A stretch of 64,000 bases of DNA from Alphaproteobacteria bacterium. GTDB lineage: Bacteria; Pseudomonadota; Alphaproteobacteria; UBA8366. The notes under the pieces were generated by a model, which saw only the letters and a list, made by a program, of their open reading frames with translations, did not search any database and was not told where the DNA came from. Location of the stretch: contig JANQKC010000027.1 of assembly GCA_028281325.1 (NCBI GenBank), forward strand, positions 62,001-126,000, in the 5' to 3' direction. The translations under genes were made by a program, and so were the position numbers. Shown here piece by piece: positions 35,499-44,398 of the stretch. The number at the start of each line of letters is the position of its first letter. Within the stretch, counting starts at the first letter, position 1.

Positions 35499-35535
35499 TC
35501 AAGGTTTCGACCCGAGCGGCGCTACGCGGCCGGGT

Positions 35536-36546
35536 TCAATCCCCGCCCTGCCGCTGTTTCCGCCGCTGTTCCCGGCGGAACTTGCGCCACTTCGCGACGT
35601 TCCGGTTATGCTCTTCCAGCGTCCTGGCGAAGGCGTGCCCGCCGGTACCGTCGGCGACGAAGAAATACTCGTCGGATTCGATCGGATTCATCACCGCGGC
35701 CAGCGAATCCCGGCCCGGATTGGCGATCGGTCCCGGCGGCAACCGCCTGATCCGATAGGTATTGTACGGGTTGTCCCGCCGCAAATCCTTGCGGGTCAGA
35801 CGCCGTCCGAGCGACCCGCTTCCCATCGTCAGGCCGTAGATGACCGTCGGGTCCGACTCCAGCCGCATCCTCTTGCGCAGGCGGTTCACGAAGACCGCGG
35901 CAACACGCGCGCGCTCTTCCGCGACCCCGGTCTCTTTTTCAACGATGGAGGCAAGGATGATCGCCTCGTCCATCGTTTCGAGCGGCAGATTCGGTGCCCG
36001 TGTTTCCCATAACTCCTCGACCGTGACCTTCATCGCGCGGGTCATGCGATCGAGGATTTCCTGCCGCGTATCCCCGAGCGAGAAATGATACGTGTTCGGC
36101 AGCAATGACCCTTCGGCGGGTTGGGTCTCGATCTCCCCCGCAAGCCCCTCGGTTTCGGCCAGCAAGCCGATGACCTGCTTGGCGGTGAGTCCCTCCGCGA
36201 CCGTCACGCGCCGCACCACCGTCTCGCCCTCAAGCAGAATGTCGAGCGTACGGTCGATGCTGATGCGCTCCTCGAAAACGTATTCGCCGGCCTTGAGTCT
36301 GTGCTGCGCGTCGCGCAACCACGCCCTCACCACGAACAAGGTTGGATGTTTTACGATGTCCTTCGCCGCGAGCTGATGCGCGATCTGCGTAAGTCCGGCG
36401 CCCCGTTCGACCACCACCGTCGTCGATTCGAGCAGCGGTCCGGGCGCTGACGTCGCCGAAACTCCCCATATAGCAACGCCGCCAGCAACGGTACTGGCGG
36501 CGATGAGCAATCCGGCGACGATCTTTGTCAGACGGGACTTGAGCAT
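35536..36546 (-). CDS. mltG: endolytic murein transglycosylase MltG
   Basis: 336 residues from ATG 36546. An N-terminal membrane anchor is at ~8-28. A LysM-like region follows (~40-90), then the YceG/MltG catalytic domain with the essential Glu in ILASIVEKETG and the block VAAVFVNRLRKRMRLESDPTVIYG. It cleaves nascent glycan strands and sets their length at the periplasmic face of the inner membrane. It starts seven bases after fabF, the conserved acpP-fabF-mltG order. Confidence 0.92.
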   Translation of the reverse strand: MLKSRLTKIVAGLLIAASTVAGGVAIWGVSATSAPGPLLESTTVVVERGAGLTQIAHQLAAKDIVKHPTLFVVRAWLRDAQHRLKAGEYVFEERISIDRTLDILLEGETVVRRVTVAEGLTAKQVIGLLAETEGLAGEIETQPAEGSLLPNTYHFSLGDTRQEILDRMTRAMKVTVEELWETRAPNLPLETMDEAIILASIVEKETGVAEERARVAAVFVNRLRKRMRLESDPTVIYGLTMGSGSLGRRLTRKDLRRDNPYNTYRIRRLPPGPIANPGRDSLAAVMNPIESDEYFFVADGTGGHAFARTLEEHNRNVAKWRKFRREQRRKQRQGGD

Positions 36547-36553
36547 GCCTGGG

Positions 36554-37819
36554 TTACGGTGCCTGCGACATAACGAGCGATGCATTCGTCCCGCCGAACC
36601 CGAAGGAATTCGACATGACGTTGCGTATTTTTCGTTCTTTCGATTCGTGCGGCACCAGGTCGATGTCGCAGCTCTCCGACGGATTGTCGAGATTCAACGT
36701 CGGCGGCACGATGCCGGTGTTGATCGACTTGATACCGAAGATCGCCTCGACCGCACCCGCCGCGCCGAGCAGATGTCCGATCGCCGATTTCGTCGACGAC
36801 ATGCAAAGCGCGTAGGCGTGGTCGCCGTAAAGCCGTTTCACCGCGTTCACTTCGATCTCGTCGCCGAGCGGCGTCGAGGTGCCATGGGCATTGATATAGT
36901 CGATATCCTCCGGGTTCATGCCGGCCCGCCGCAACGCCGCCTTCATGGCCCGGAACGCCCCGTTCCCGTCATCGGCCGGGGCGGTAATATGATGCGCATC
37001 GCCCGACATGCCGTAGCCCGTCACCTCGGCGTAGATCGTTGCGCCGCGCGCCTTCGCATGTTCCAGCTCCTCAAGCACGAGAACGCCCGCCCCTTCGCCC
37101 ATGACGAACCCGTCGCGGTCTTTATCCCAAGGACGCGACGCTTTTCCCGGCGTGTCGTTGAAGCTGGTGGAGAGCGCCTTCGACGCGGCGAAACCGGCGA
37201 TACCGATCCGGCAGACCGTCGATTCCGCGCCGCCGGCAATCATGACATCGGCATCGTCGAGCATGATCAACCGCGCGGCATCGCCGATCGCGTGCGCTCC
37301 CGACGCGCAAGCCGTCACCACCGCATGGTTGGGACCGCGGAACCCGAACCGGATCGACACCTGACCGGACGCGAGGTTGATCAGATTGGCCGCGATGAAG
37401 AAAGGACTGACCCGGCGCGGCCCGCGTTCATGCAAGGTGATCGACGTATCGCAGATGCCCGGAAGACCGCCAATGCCCGACCCGATTAAGACACCGGTCC
37501 TGTCGCGCGCGTCTTCGGCCTCGGGCGTCCAGCCCGAATCCTCAACCGCCTCGCATGCGGCCGCGATGGCGCACATGATGAAACGGTCCATCTTCCGCTG
37601 GTCCTTTGTATCGATCCATTCGTCCGGATCGAACTTCCCTTCGGACGCAGGCCCGTGGGGAATCTCCCCAGCGATCCTGCAACTCAGGTCCGATGTGTCT
37701 TCGAAGGATTGGATCGACGCAATGCCGGTCTCGCCGTTCGTGAGCCGATTCCAAACGTTATCGACCCCAATACCCAACGGACAGTTTACGCCGAGGCCCG
37801 TAACGACTACACGTCGCAT
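36554..37819 (-). CDS. fabF: 3-oxoacyl-ACP synthase II
   Basis: 421 residues. The Cys-His-His active site is visible: VTACASGAHAIG (Cys), NAHGTSTPLGD (His) and IGHLLGAAGAVE (His), with the Lys in STKSAIGHL. The C-terminus NSFGFGGTNASLVM is also typical. It condenses malonyl-ACP with acyl-ACP, including the palmitoleate to vaccenate step. It is part of the minus-strand fabD-fabG-acpP-fabF-mltG run. Confidence 0.96.
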   Translation of the reverse strand: MRRVVVTGLGVNCPLGIGVDNVWNRLTNGETGIASIQSFEDTSDLSCRIAGEIPHGPASEGKFDPDEWIDTKDQRKMDRFIMCAIAAACEAVEDSGWTPEAEDARDRTGVLIGSGIGGLPGICDTSITLHERGPRRVSPFFIAANLINLASGQVSIRFGFRGPNHAVVTACASGAHAIGDAARLIMLDDADVMIAGGAESTVCRIGIAGFAASKALSTSFNDTPGKASRPWDKDRDGFVMGEGAGVLVLEELEHAKARGATIYAEVTGYGMSGDAHHITAPADDGNGAFRAMKAALRRAGMNPEDIDYINAHGTSTPLGDEIEVNAVKRLYGDHAYALCMSSTKSAIGHLLGAAGAVEAIFGIKSINTGIVPPTLNLDNPSESCDIDLVPHESKERKIRNVMSNSFGFGGTNASLVMSQAP

Positions 37820-37864
37820 GATAAGAGCTCGAAATCTAGAAGGGCGGTGTTCTCCCGCGCGGCG

Positions 37865-38101
37865 CTAGCCGGCGTTCGTTTCGATGTAGCTGATCGCATC
37901 CTTGACCGTCAGGATTTTTTCCGCCGCATCGTCTGGAATCTCACAACCGAATTCTTCTTCGAACGCCATTACGAGTTCGACCGTATCGAGGCTGTCCGCG
38001 CCAAGATCATCGATAAAACTGGCGCCGTCGGTAACCTTCGCTTCGTCGACGCCGAGATGTTCAACGACAATCTTCTTTACGCGTTCAGAAACGTCACTCA
38101 T
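37865..38101 (-). CDS. acpP: acyl carrier protein
   Basis: 78 residues from ATG 38101 (MSDVSERV). The phosphopantetheine attachment Ser is in [20 protein letters not shown]. It is acidic and helical as expected. The AAGGG ribosome binding site is ~10 bases upstream. It carries growing acyl chains in fatty acid, lipid A and other syntheses. It lies between fabG (167-base gap) and fabF (45-base gap); the larger gap may hold its own promoter for high expression. Confidence 0.97.
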   Translation of the reverse strand: MSDVSERVKKIVVEHLGVDEAKVTDGASFIDDLGADSLDTVELVMAFEEEFGCEIPDDAAEKILTVKDAISYIETNAG

Positions 38102-38268
38102 CTCATTCAAACCCTTCTTAGATTTCTGGGTCGCGGCCCGGCCTACCGACCGTCCGATTTACGGCCCCTACCCTCTGATTGATTAAGCCGCGCCACGCTG
38201 AGGCGGCGCTTGGTTATCACACTTTAATGGCAATGGCCAGCACTGGCGCGAGACTGCCGATTACCGTG

Positions 38269-39006
38269 TTATATCATCACCATACCACCGTTGATGTGCA
38301 ATGTCTGGCCGGTCACGTAGGCGGCTTCTTCACTCGCCAGATACAGGACGCCGGCCGAAACGTCCTGCGGAACGCCGAGGCGACCGGCCGGAACCGCGCC
38401 CAAGAGCTTTTCCTTGATGTCGTCCTTCAAGACATCCGTCATCGCCGTTTCGATGAACCCCGGCGCCACGCAATTCACCGTGATGCCGCGCGCCGCGACT
38501 TCCTGCGCCATCGATTTCGACATGCCGATCATGCCCGCCTTGGAGGCCGCGTAATTGGCCTGCCCCGCGTTTCCCGTGACACCGACGATCGACGTGATGT
38601 TGACGATCCGACCCCAACGCCGCTGCATCATGCCGCGCATGACGGCCCGGCTCAGCCGGAACGCCGCGCCCAGATTGACATCCATGACGGTCGACCAGTC
38701 GTCATCGGTCAGCCGCATCGACAACATATCGCGGGTAAGGCCGGCATTGTTGATCAAAACGTTGATCGGACCGAGGGCTTCTTCGACGTCCTTCACAAGC
38801 TGCGCAGGGGCGTCCGGATCCGACAGATTCGCCGGCGTGACCGCCGCCCGCTCGCCAAGATCTTCGGCAAGCGCGGCGAGCGCGTCCGCCCGCGTCCCCG
38901 ACAAGGCGACCGAGGCGCCGGCCGCATGCAGGCAGCGCGCGATATCGCCGCCGAGCCCCCCCGACGCGCCGGTTACGAGCGCCGTTTTTCCTGAAAGATC
39001 AAACAT
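38269..39006 (-). CDS. fabG: 3-oxoacyl-ACP reductase
   Basis: 245 residues from ATG 39006. The motifs are ALVTGASGGLGGDIA, LINNAGLTRD, the catalytic Ser in NITSIVGVTGNAGQ, YAASK and the C-terminal TGQTLHINGGMVMI. It performs the NADPH-dependent first reduction of the elongation cycle. Context (fabD upstream, acpP downstream) supports true FabG rather than another SDR. The ORF track extends it 122 codons upstream over fabD, which is not credible. Confidence 0.95.
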   Translation of the reverse strand: MFDLSGKTALVTGASGGLGGDIARCLHAAGASVALSGTRADALAALAEDLGERAAVTPANLSDPDAPAQLVKDVEEALGPINVLINNAGLTRDMLSMRLTDDDWSTVMDVNLGAAFRLSRAVMRGMMQRRWGRIVNITSIVGVTGNAGQANYAASKAGMIGMSKSMAQEVAARGITVNCVAPGFIETAMTDVLKDDIKEKLLGAVPAGRLGVPQDVSAGVLYLASEEAAYVTGQTLHINGGMVMI

Positions 39007-39041
39007 CGTAGCCGTCCTACCTAGTGTGCCGCAGCGCTGTT

Positions 39042-39983
39042 TCAAATCTCTTTCGCGACGGTATCGAAGTCCGCCGGCGTCTGCAGCGACTTGCCGGTCA
39101 GTTCGCGGTCGATGCGACGCGTGAGCGTGGTCAGCACCTTGCCCGCGCCGGCCTCGATCAACGTGTCGACCTGCTGCTCCTTCATATAGAGAACGCTCTC
39201 GCGCCAGCGAACCATGCCGGTGACCTGCTCGACCAAGAGCCGGCGTATCTCTTCGGGATCGCTGACCTTGCTTGCGGTGACGTTGGCGACCACCGGCACC
39301 GACGGGGCCGATATCGTCGTCGTGGACAGCGCCTCTTCCATGGCGTCGGCCGCGGGCTGCATCATCGGACAATGGAACGGCGCGCTGACCGGCAGCATCA
39401 CGCTGCGCTTCGCGCCGTGTTCCGCGGCGATTTCCACCGCGTGCTCGACCGCCGCCGTCGCGCCGCTGACAACGACCTGCCCCGGCGCGTTGTCGTTCGC
39501 GCAGGTGCAGACGCCCACCTCGGCCGCCGCCGTGGCGACCGATTGCGCTGCTTCCATTTCCAGCCCGATTAGCGCCGCCATGGCGCCCTCGCCGACCGGA
39601 ACGGCCTTCTGCATCGATTGCCCGCGCAGCTTAAGGAGCCGCGCCGCATCTTCGAGGCGCAACGCCCCGGCGGCGGCAAGCGCGGAATACTCGCCCAGCG
39701 AATGACCCGCCACGAAGGCGGCCTTGCCGGGGATCGTGATATTGCAGTCCTTTTCCAACACCCGAACGATCGCCATGCTGACCGCCATCAGCGCCGGCTG
39801 CGCGTTCTCGGTCAGCGTGAGATCGTCTTCCGGCCCCTCGAACATGAGGCGGCTGAGGTTCTGGCCCAGCGCGTCGTCGACTTCCTCGAACAAATGCCGG
39901 GCGGTCGTGAAGGCGTCGGCCAAATCCTGGCCCATCCCGACCTTCTGCGACCCCTGCCCCGGAAATACGAATGCTAATGTCAT
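39042..39983 (-). CDS. fabD: malonyl-CoA:ACP transacylase
   Basis: 313 residues from ATG 39983 (MTLAFVFPGQGSQ, the family start). The nucleophile elbow is AGHSLGEYSALAA, and the catalytic His is in VSAPFHCPMM. It loads malonyl groups on ACP. It is the first gene of the minus-strand fab run and is divergent from rpsF, with a ~300-base gap carrying the rpsF leader. Confidence 0.95.
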   Translation of the reverse strand: MTLAFVFPGQGSQKVGMGQDLADAFTTARHLFEEVDDALGQNLSRLMFEGPEDDLTLTENAQPALMAVSMAIVRVLEKDCNITIPGKAAFVAGHSLGEYSALAAAGALRLEDAARLLKLRGQSMQKAVPVGEGAMAALIGLEMEAAQSVATAAAEVGVCTCANDNAPGQVVVSGATAAVEHAVEIAAEHGAKRSVMLPVSAPFHCPMMQPAADAMEEALSTTTISAPSVPVVANVTASKVSDPEEIRRLLVEQVTGMVRWRESVLYMKEQQVDTLIEAGAGKVLTTLTRRIDRELTGKSLQTPADFDTVAKEI

Positions 39984-40121
39984 GTGTTTTCGGCCTCGCC
40001 CCCTCGTTAAGGCGGGGTCAGTGATACCCGCTGACCGCAAGCTGTCAAGCGCGCCTCGACCCGGGCTGGATCAGGCGGCTTGGGACAGGGCCTTTTCGCT
40101 TTTCCCAAGGCCGGAAATGTG

Positions 40122-40127
40122 TATAGT
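40122..40127 (+). promoter_or_regulatory. -10 box candidate of the rpsF operon
   Basis: TATAGT (as GTGTATAGTG, near extended -10) lies ~155 bases before rpsF. The -35 region is weak (TTTTC-type). It places the RNA start just before the hairpin at 40141. Confidence 0.4.
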
Positions 40128-40133
40128 GCGGCC

Positions 40134-40280
40134 CTTCTCGGCATACCGATTACGGTATGCTCATGACCATAGCTCCTTGCCGGCCTCTTCTTGGGTCGGC
40201 TAGACCCGGCCGGTCCAGTATGAATTCTTATGGATTATGATGGACTTCGGGTCGTTAAGAGCCGAAGGGAGTGCTTATAG
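40134..40280 (+). promoter_or_regulatory. structured 5' leader of rpsF-rpsR
   Basis: A leader of ~147 bases with a perfect 8-bp hairpin GCATACCG-ATTA-CGGTATGC (40141-40160) and a second hairpin GGGTC-GGCTA-GACCC (~40194-40208). The S6:S18 complex is known to bind a leader hairpin with a CCG element and repress its own operon. CCG is present here, but the match to the published motif was not tested. Confidence 0.4.
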
Positions 40281-40784
40281 ATGCCGCTTTACGAAAGCGT
40301 GTTCATCGTCCGTCAGGACGTTACCGCCGCTCAGGTCGATGCCCTGGGCGATGGGTTTGCCAAGATCGTCGAAGAGAATGGCGGAGCCGTCGACCGGCGG
40401 GAATACTGGGGTCTACGGACCCTCTCCTACCGCATTAAGAAGAACCGCAAGGGCCACTACGTCCTGTTCAACCTGAATGCGCCGCCCACCTGCCTGCAGG
40501 AAATGGAGCGCAACATGCGTCTGAACGAAGACGTACTGCGATACATGACCATCCGGTTGGACAAAGCCCGTCCCGAACCCTCGCCCATCATGCAGGGTAA
40601 GGGCGACCGGGAACGCGAACGCGCCGACCGCGGCGGCCGCGGCGGCCCGCGCGGCGGACGCGGCGACCGGTCCGATCGCCCGGACCGCGCCGACAAGCCC
40701 GCCGAAACGAAGGCCGAGGAAAAAGCCGATGCGAAGGCCGAAACCGCCGCCGCACCGGCAGAAACCAAAGAAACGGAGAGCTGA
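40281..40784 (+). CDS. rpsF: 30S ribosomal protein S6
   Basis: 167 residues. The S6 fold occupies ~1-95 ([42 protein letters not shown]). An Arg/Gly/Asp then Ala/Glu/Lys-rich C-terminal tail of ~60 residues is probably disordered and is commonly seen in alphaproteobacterial S6. S6 pairs with S18 on the platform of the small subunit, and rpsR follows after two bases. GGGAG is present nine bases upstream. Confidence 0.96.
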   Translation: MPLYESVFIVRQDVTAAQVDALGDGFAKIVEENGGAVDRREYWGLRTLSYRIKKNRKGHYVLFNLNAPPTCLQEMERNMRLNEDVLRYMTIRLDKARPEPSPIMQGKGDRERERADRGGRGGPRGGRGDRSDRPDRADKPAETKAEEKADAKAETAAAPAETKETES

Positions 40785-40786
40785 TC

Positions 40787-41035
40787 ATGGCACCACCACG
40801 TTCCGGCGGCGGCCGACGTCCGTTTTTTCGGCGCCGTAAGACGTGCCCGTTCACGGGCCCGAACGCGCCGACCATCGACTATACCGACGTCAAGCTGCTG
40901 AGCCGCTTTATCTCAGAACGCGGAAAGATCGTTCCGAGCCGCATCACCGCCGTTTCCGCGAAGAAGCAGCGCGAACTGGCGAAGGCGATCAAGCGCGCCC
41001 GGTTCCTGGCGCTGCTTCCTTACGTCCTGAAGTAA
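40787..41035 (+). CDS. rpsR: 30S ribosomal protein S18
   Basis: 82 residues, full length. S18 blocks are [28 protein letters not shown] and [28 protein letters not shown]. It binds 16S rRNA as a heterodimer with S6. The single Cys in KTCPF is the zinc-type relic position seen in many S18. It sits between rpsF and the DUF2232 gene. Confidence 0.97.
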   Translation: MAPPRSGGGRRPFFRRRKTCPFTGPNAPTIDYTDVKLLSRFISERGKIVPSRITAVSAKKQRELAKAIKRARFLALLPYVLK

Positions 41036-41061
41036 GCGAAACCTACTCGGGTGCGACGTGG

Positions 41062-42009
41062 ATGTATTCCGGAAGACATTGGCTGACGATCCTGCTCGCG
41101 GGCGGGACCACGGCGTTTGCCTTCATTCTGGCGCTGACCGGCAGCGTCGGCGGCATGTTCCTGTCGAATTTCACCCAGCTTCCGCTCTTCCTGGCGGGGC
41201 TCAGCCTCGGCATGACGGGCTCGATCGCGGCCACCGCCGTCGCCGCCGGCGTGCTGCTGATCGCCGGCGCTTCGATCGGTATTCCTTTATTACTGGTCCT
41301 GTATGCGGCGCCGACCATCATTCTGACCCGGCAAGCGTTGCTGTCGCGGCCGGACGGGCAAGGCGGCCAGGAATGGTATCCCCCGGGCCTGCTTCTCTTA
41401 TGGGCCACGGGCATGGCCGCGGTGCTGATGACCGTCGGGTTCATATTGTTGAGCAGCGGCGGGGAAACCGTCGAGGCGGGCATCCGGCAACTGCTGGATC
41501 AGGTCTTCCAACGGATGCTGCCGGCCGGGCAGGCCGAGCAGCGCGACATCCTGACGGATGCGATTTCACCGTTACTGCCGGGCATCTCCGCGTCGATGTG
41601 GATTCTACTGGTTGCCGTGAACGGCGCACTCGCGCAAGGATTGCTGGTGCGCGGCCAACGCAACATGCGGCCAAGTCCGGACTTGGCGGCGCTCGAACTG
41701 CCGCGCGGGTTGTTGTTCGTCTTGGGAATCGCCATGGCGGCGGGTCTGCTGTTGCCCGGCAACTACGGCTATTTCGGGCGCAACATCGCGGTCGTTCTGT
41801 GCGTGCCGTATTTCTTCGCCGGGCTGGGCGTCCTTCATTTCATGGCGCGGCAGCATCCCGCCGGCGCCCGGATGCTGTTGCTCTGTTACATGATGCTCAT
41901 TCTGTTTTCCCTGTTATTCAAATGGCCCACGCTTGCGGTCGCCGCGGTCGGCGTCTTCGACCAATGGACCGGTTTGCGCCACCGGCTGCGCAATCGTGGA
42001 CCGAACTAG
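41062..42009 (+). CDS. DUF2232-type polytopic membrane protein
   Basis: 315 residues from ATG 41062. Eight or so hydrophobic segments span the whole length (for example LLAGGTTAFAFILALTGSVGG and LLLWATGMAAVLMTVGFILL). Alphaproteobacteria commonly have a DUF2232 membrane protein between rpsR and rplI; position and topology fit. The function is unknown. The stop codon TAG is embedded in the ribosome binding site of rplI (TAGGAGG), implying coupled translation. Confidence 0.78.
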   Translation: MYSGRHWLTILLAGGTTAFAFILALTGSVGGMFLSNFTQLPLFLAGLSLGMTGSIAATAVAAGVLLIAGASIGIPLLLVLYAAPTIILTRQALLSRPDGQGGQEWYPPGLLLLWATGMAAVLMTVGFILLSSGGETVEAGIRQLLDQVFQRMLPAGQAEQRDILTDAISPLLPGISASMWILLVAVNGALAQGLLVRGQRNMRPSPDLAALELPRGLLFVLGIAMAAGLLLPGNYGYFGRNIAVVLCVPYFFAGLGVLHFMARQHPAGARMLLLCYMMLILFSLLFKWPTLAVAAVGVFDQWTGLRHRLRNRGPN

Positions 42010-42020
42010 GAGGTTAAGCC

Positions 42021-42713
42021 ATGGAAGTCATTCTGCTGGAGCGGATCGAAAGGCTCGGGCAAATGGGCGATGTCGTCGCCGTAAAGCCTGGCTACGCGCG
42101 CAATTATCTCTTGCCGGCCAAGAAAGCGATGCGGGCAACGAAAGAAAATCTCGCGGTTTTCGAGACGCAGCGTAAGCAACTCGAAGCGGAGAATCTGCAA
42201 CGCCGCGACGAGGCGCAACAGGTCGGCGACAGGCTCGACGGCCTCAAGGTCGTGATCATCCGAAGCGCCGGCGAAAGCGGGCAGCTCTACGGCTCGGTCA
42301 ACGCGCGGGACATCGCCGAGGCGGTGACCGAAGGCGGCTTTACGATCAAACGCAACCAAGTCGTTCTCGAACGGCCGGTCAAGACGCTCGGCCTGTTCGA
42401 CCTTCGCGTCCGTCTCCATCCGGAAGTCGACGCGACGGTGACGGCCAACGTCGCCCGGTCGGACGAAGAGGCCGCCGAGCAACAGCGTCTGGGCCGCGCC
42501 ATTCTCTCGGCCGAAGCCGAAGAGGCCGCGCAGGAAGCGCAAGCGGCCGAAGAAGCACAGGCCGCCGCCGAAGCCATGTTCGACCCGGAAGCGGCCGAGC
42601 AAGCGAAGGAAGCCGCATCCGGTCTCGACGATACCGCCGAGGACGGCAGCGACGACACGTCGGATGCGCCGACCGCCCCGGCCGAAGGCGACTCGGAGAA
42701 AGATCCGGCCTGA
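42021..42713 (+). CDS. rplI: 50S ribosomal protein L9 with acidic tail
   Basis: 230 residues; a typical L9 is ~150. Residues 1-150 show the N-domain ([31 protein letters not shown]), the connecting helix and the C-domain ([21 protein letters not shown]). The last ~75 residues are Ala/Glu then Asp-rich, with no fold expected. A perfect AGGAGG ribosome binding site is seven bases upstream. The long acidic tail is a lineage feature of unknown use. Confidence 0.95.
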   Translation: MEVILLERIERLGQMGDVVAVKPGYARNYLLPAKKAMRATKENLAVFETQRKQLEAENLQRRDEAQQVGDRLDGLKVVIIRSAGESGQLYGSVNARDIAEAVTEGGFTIKRNQVVLERPVKTLGLFDLRVRLHPEVDATVTANVARSDEEAAEQQRLGRAILSAEAEEAAQEAQAAEEAQAAAEAMFDPEAAEQAKEAASGLDDTAEDGSDDTSDAPTAPAEGDSEKDPA

Positions 42714-42815
42714 TCCGAGGGCCGGTTCCGGTCGACGGCGCCTACCCGGAAAGACTTTTGGGAAGCTCTGTTACGCCGGGTCAGCCTCGCGTTCGATAGT
42801 TATCCCCGGGTTCCT

Positions 42816-42821
42816 TATAAT
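42816..42821 (+). promoter_or_regulatory. TATAAT -10 box candidate upstream of dnaB
   Basis: A consensus TATAAT lies in the 152-base gap between rplI and dnaB, 45 bases before the start codon. The -35 region (TTCGAT) is poor. It suggests an internal promoter for the dnaB-alr-mla part of the run. Confidence 0.4.
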
Positions 42822-42865
42822 TCGGTGGTTGCCCCCTTTCGGCGTGGTGGTAAGTTGCGCCCCCG

Positions 42866-44398
42866 ATGTCGAACACGATTACCGATACGAACGTCGCGCC
42901 GCTGCACGGCGACGATGCCAGCACGCAGACGCCGCTTCGCGTTCCGCCGCATAACGCGGAGATCGAAGCCGCGCTGCTGGGTGCCATCCTGACCAACAAC
43001 CGCGCGTATGAGCGGGTCGGCGATTTCCTGCAGGCGGATCATTTCTACGAGCCGGTACACGGTCGGATTTTCGACGCCGCCGCCAAGCTGATGGAACAGG
43101 GGCAGATCGCCAGCCCGCTGACCTTGAAGTATTTTTTCGAAAACGACGAAGCGCTCGCCGCGGTCGGCGGGTCGCAGTATCTGTTCGATCTGGCCGCGTC
43201 GGTCGTGACGGTGATCAACGCCGGCGACTACGGCAAGACGATCCACGATCTGTATCTGCGCCGCCAGCTCATCGCGCTGGGCGAAGACGTCGTGAACGAC
43301 GCCTACGAGCCCGACATCGACACACCGGCGGGCGGCCAGATCGAAACGGCGGAACAGCGGCTTTACGACCTCGCCAACACCGGCGAGCTGGAGCGCAGCG
43401 TCATGCCGCTCGGCGACGCCGCCAATATCGCCGTGCAAAACGCCGAGGAAGCCTTCCGCCGCGACAGCCATGTGGTCGGCGTGACCACCGGCCTCAAGGA
43501 TCTCGACCAGAAGCTCGGCGGATTGCATCCGTCGGATTTGATCATCCTGGCGGGCCGGCCATCTATGGGCAAAACCGCGCTGGCCACGAATATCGCCTTC
43601 AACGCGGCCAAGCATTTCAAGGAAACCGTCGACGAGAACGGCCGCACGCATACCGAAGGCGGCCATGTGGTGTTCTTCTCGCTCGAAATGTCCGCCGAGC
43701 AGTTGGCATCGCGTATTCTGTCGGAGCAGGCGGAACTGTCGTCCGACGCGATCCGGCGCGGCGAGATCAGCAGCGAAGAATTCAACAACCTCGTCGTCGC
43801 CAGCCAGAAGATTCATAAACTGCCGCTCTATATCGACGATACGCCGGCGCTGACGATATCCGGGCTGCGCACCCGCGCGCGAAGGCTGAAGCGGCAGCAG
43901 AAGCTGCACATGATCATCGTCGATTATCTGCAGCTTCTGCACCCCGCCCCCGGCCGGCGGTCGGACAACCGGGTCCAGGAAATCTCGGAGATCACCCGCG
44001 GCCTCAAGACGCTTGCCAAGGAACTGGAAGTACCGGTCATCGCGCTGTCGCAATTGTCGCGTCAGGTGGAGAACCGCGAGGACAAGCGGCCGCAACTCGC
44101 CGACCTGCGGGAATCGGGATCGATCGAGCAGGACGCCGACGTCGTCATGTTCATTTTCCGCGAGGAGTACTACCTGGAAAAAGGCGAGCCGATCCAAGGG
44201 CTCGAAGAAGCGCAGGACAAATTCCTCGGCCGCAGCGAACAATGGGCACAGCGCCTTGAGCAGGTGCGCAACACGGCCAGCGTGATCATCGCCAAACAGC
44301 GGCACGGACCCGTCGGGACAATTGATCTATACTTCGACGGGAAATTCACCCGTTTCGGGGACTTGGACCGACAGCATAGCGAAGATGCCTTCCCCTAA
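42866..44398 (+). CDS. dnaB: replicative DNA helicase
   Basis: 510 residues. The N-terminal domain has PPHNAEIEAALLGAIL, then the linker. The RecA-like C-domain has Walker A GRPSMGKTALA, Walker B region MIIVDYLQLL and the DnaB block LAKELEVPVIALSQLSRQVE followed by IIAKQRHGPVGTIDLYF. It forms the hexameric helicase at the fork. The last 14 bases overlap the alr start. Confidence 0.97.
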   Translation: MSNTITDTNVAPLHGDDASTQTPLRVPPHNAEIEAALLGAILTNNRAYERVGDFLQADHFYEPVHGRIFDAAAKLMEQGQIASPLTLKYFFENDEALAAVGGSQYLFDLAASVVTVINAGDYGKTIHDLYLRRQLIALGEDVVNDAYEPDIDTPAGGQIETAEQRLYDLANTGELERSVMPLGDAANIAVQNAEEAFRRDSHVVGVTTGLKDLDQKLGGLHPSDLIILAGRPSMGKTALATNIAFNAAKHFKETVDENGRTHTEGGHVVFFSLEMSAEQLASRILSEQAELSSDAIRRGEISSEEFNNLVVASQKIHKLPLYIDDTPALTISGLRTRARRLKRQQKLHMIIVDYLQLLHPAPGRRSDNRVQEISEITRGLKTLAKELEVPVIALSQLSRQVENREDKRPQLADLRESGSIEQDADVVMFIFREEYYLEKGEPIQGLEEAQDKFLGRSEQWAQRLEQVRNTASVIIAKQRHGPVGTIDLYFDGKFTRFGDLDRQHSEDAFP

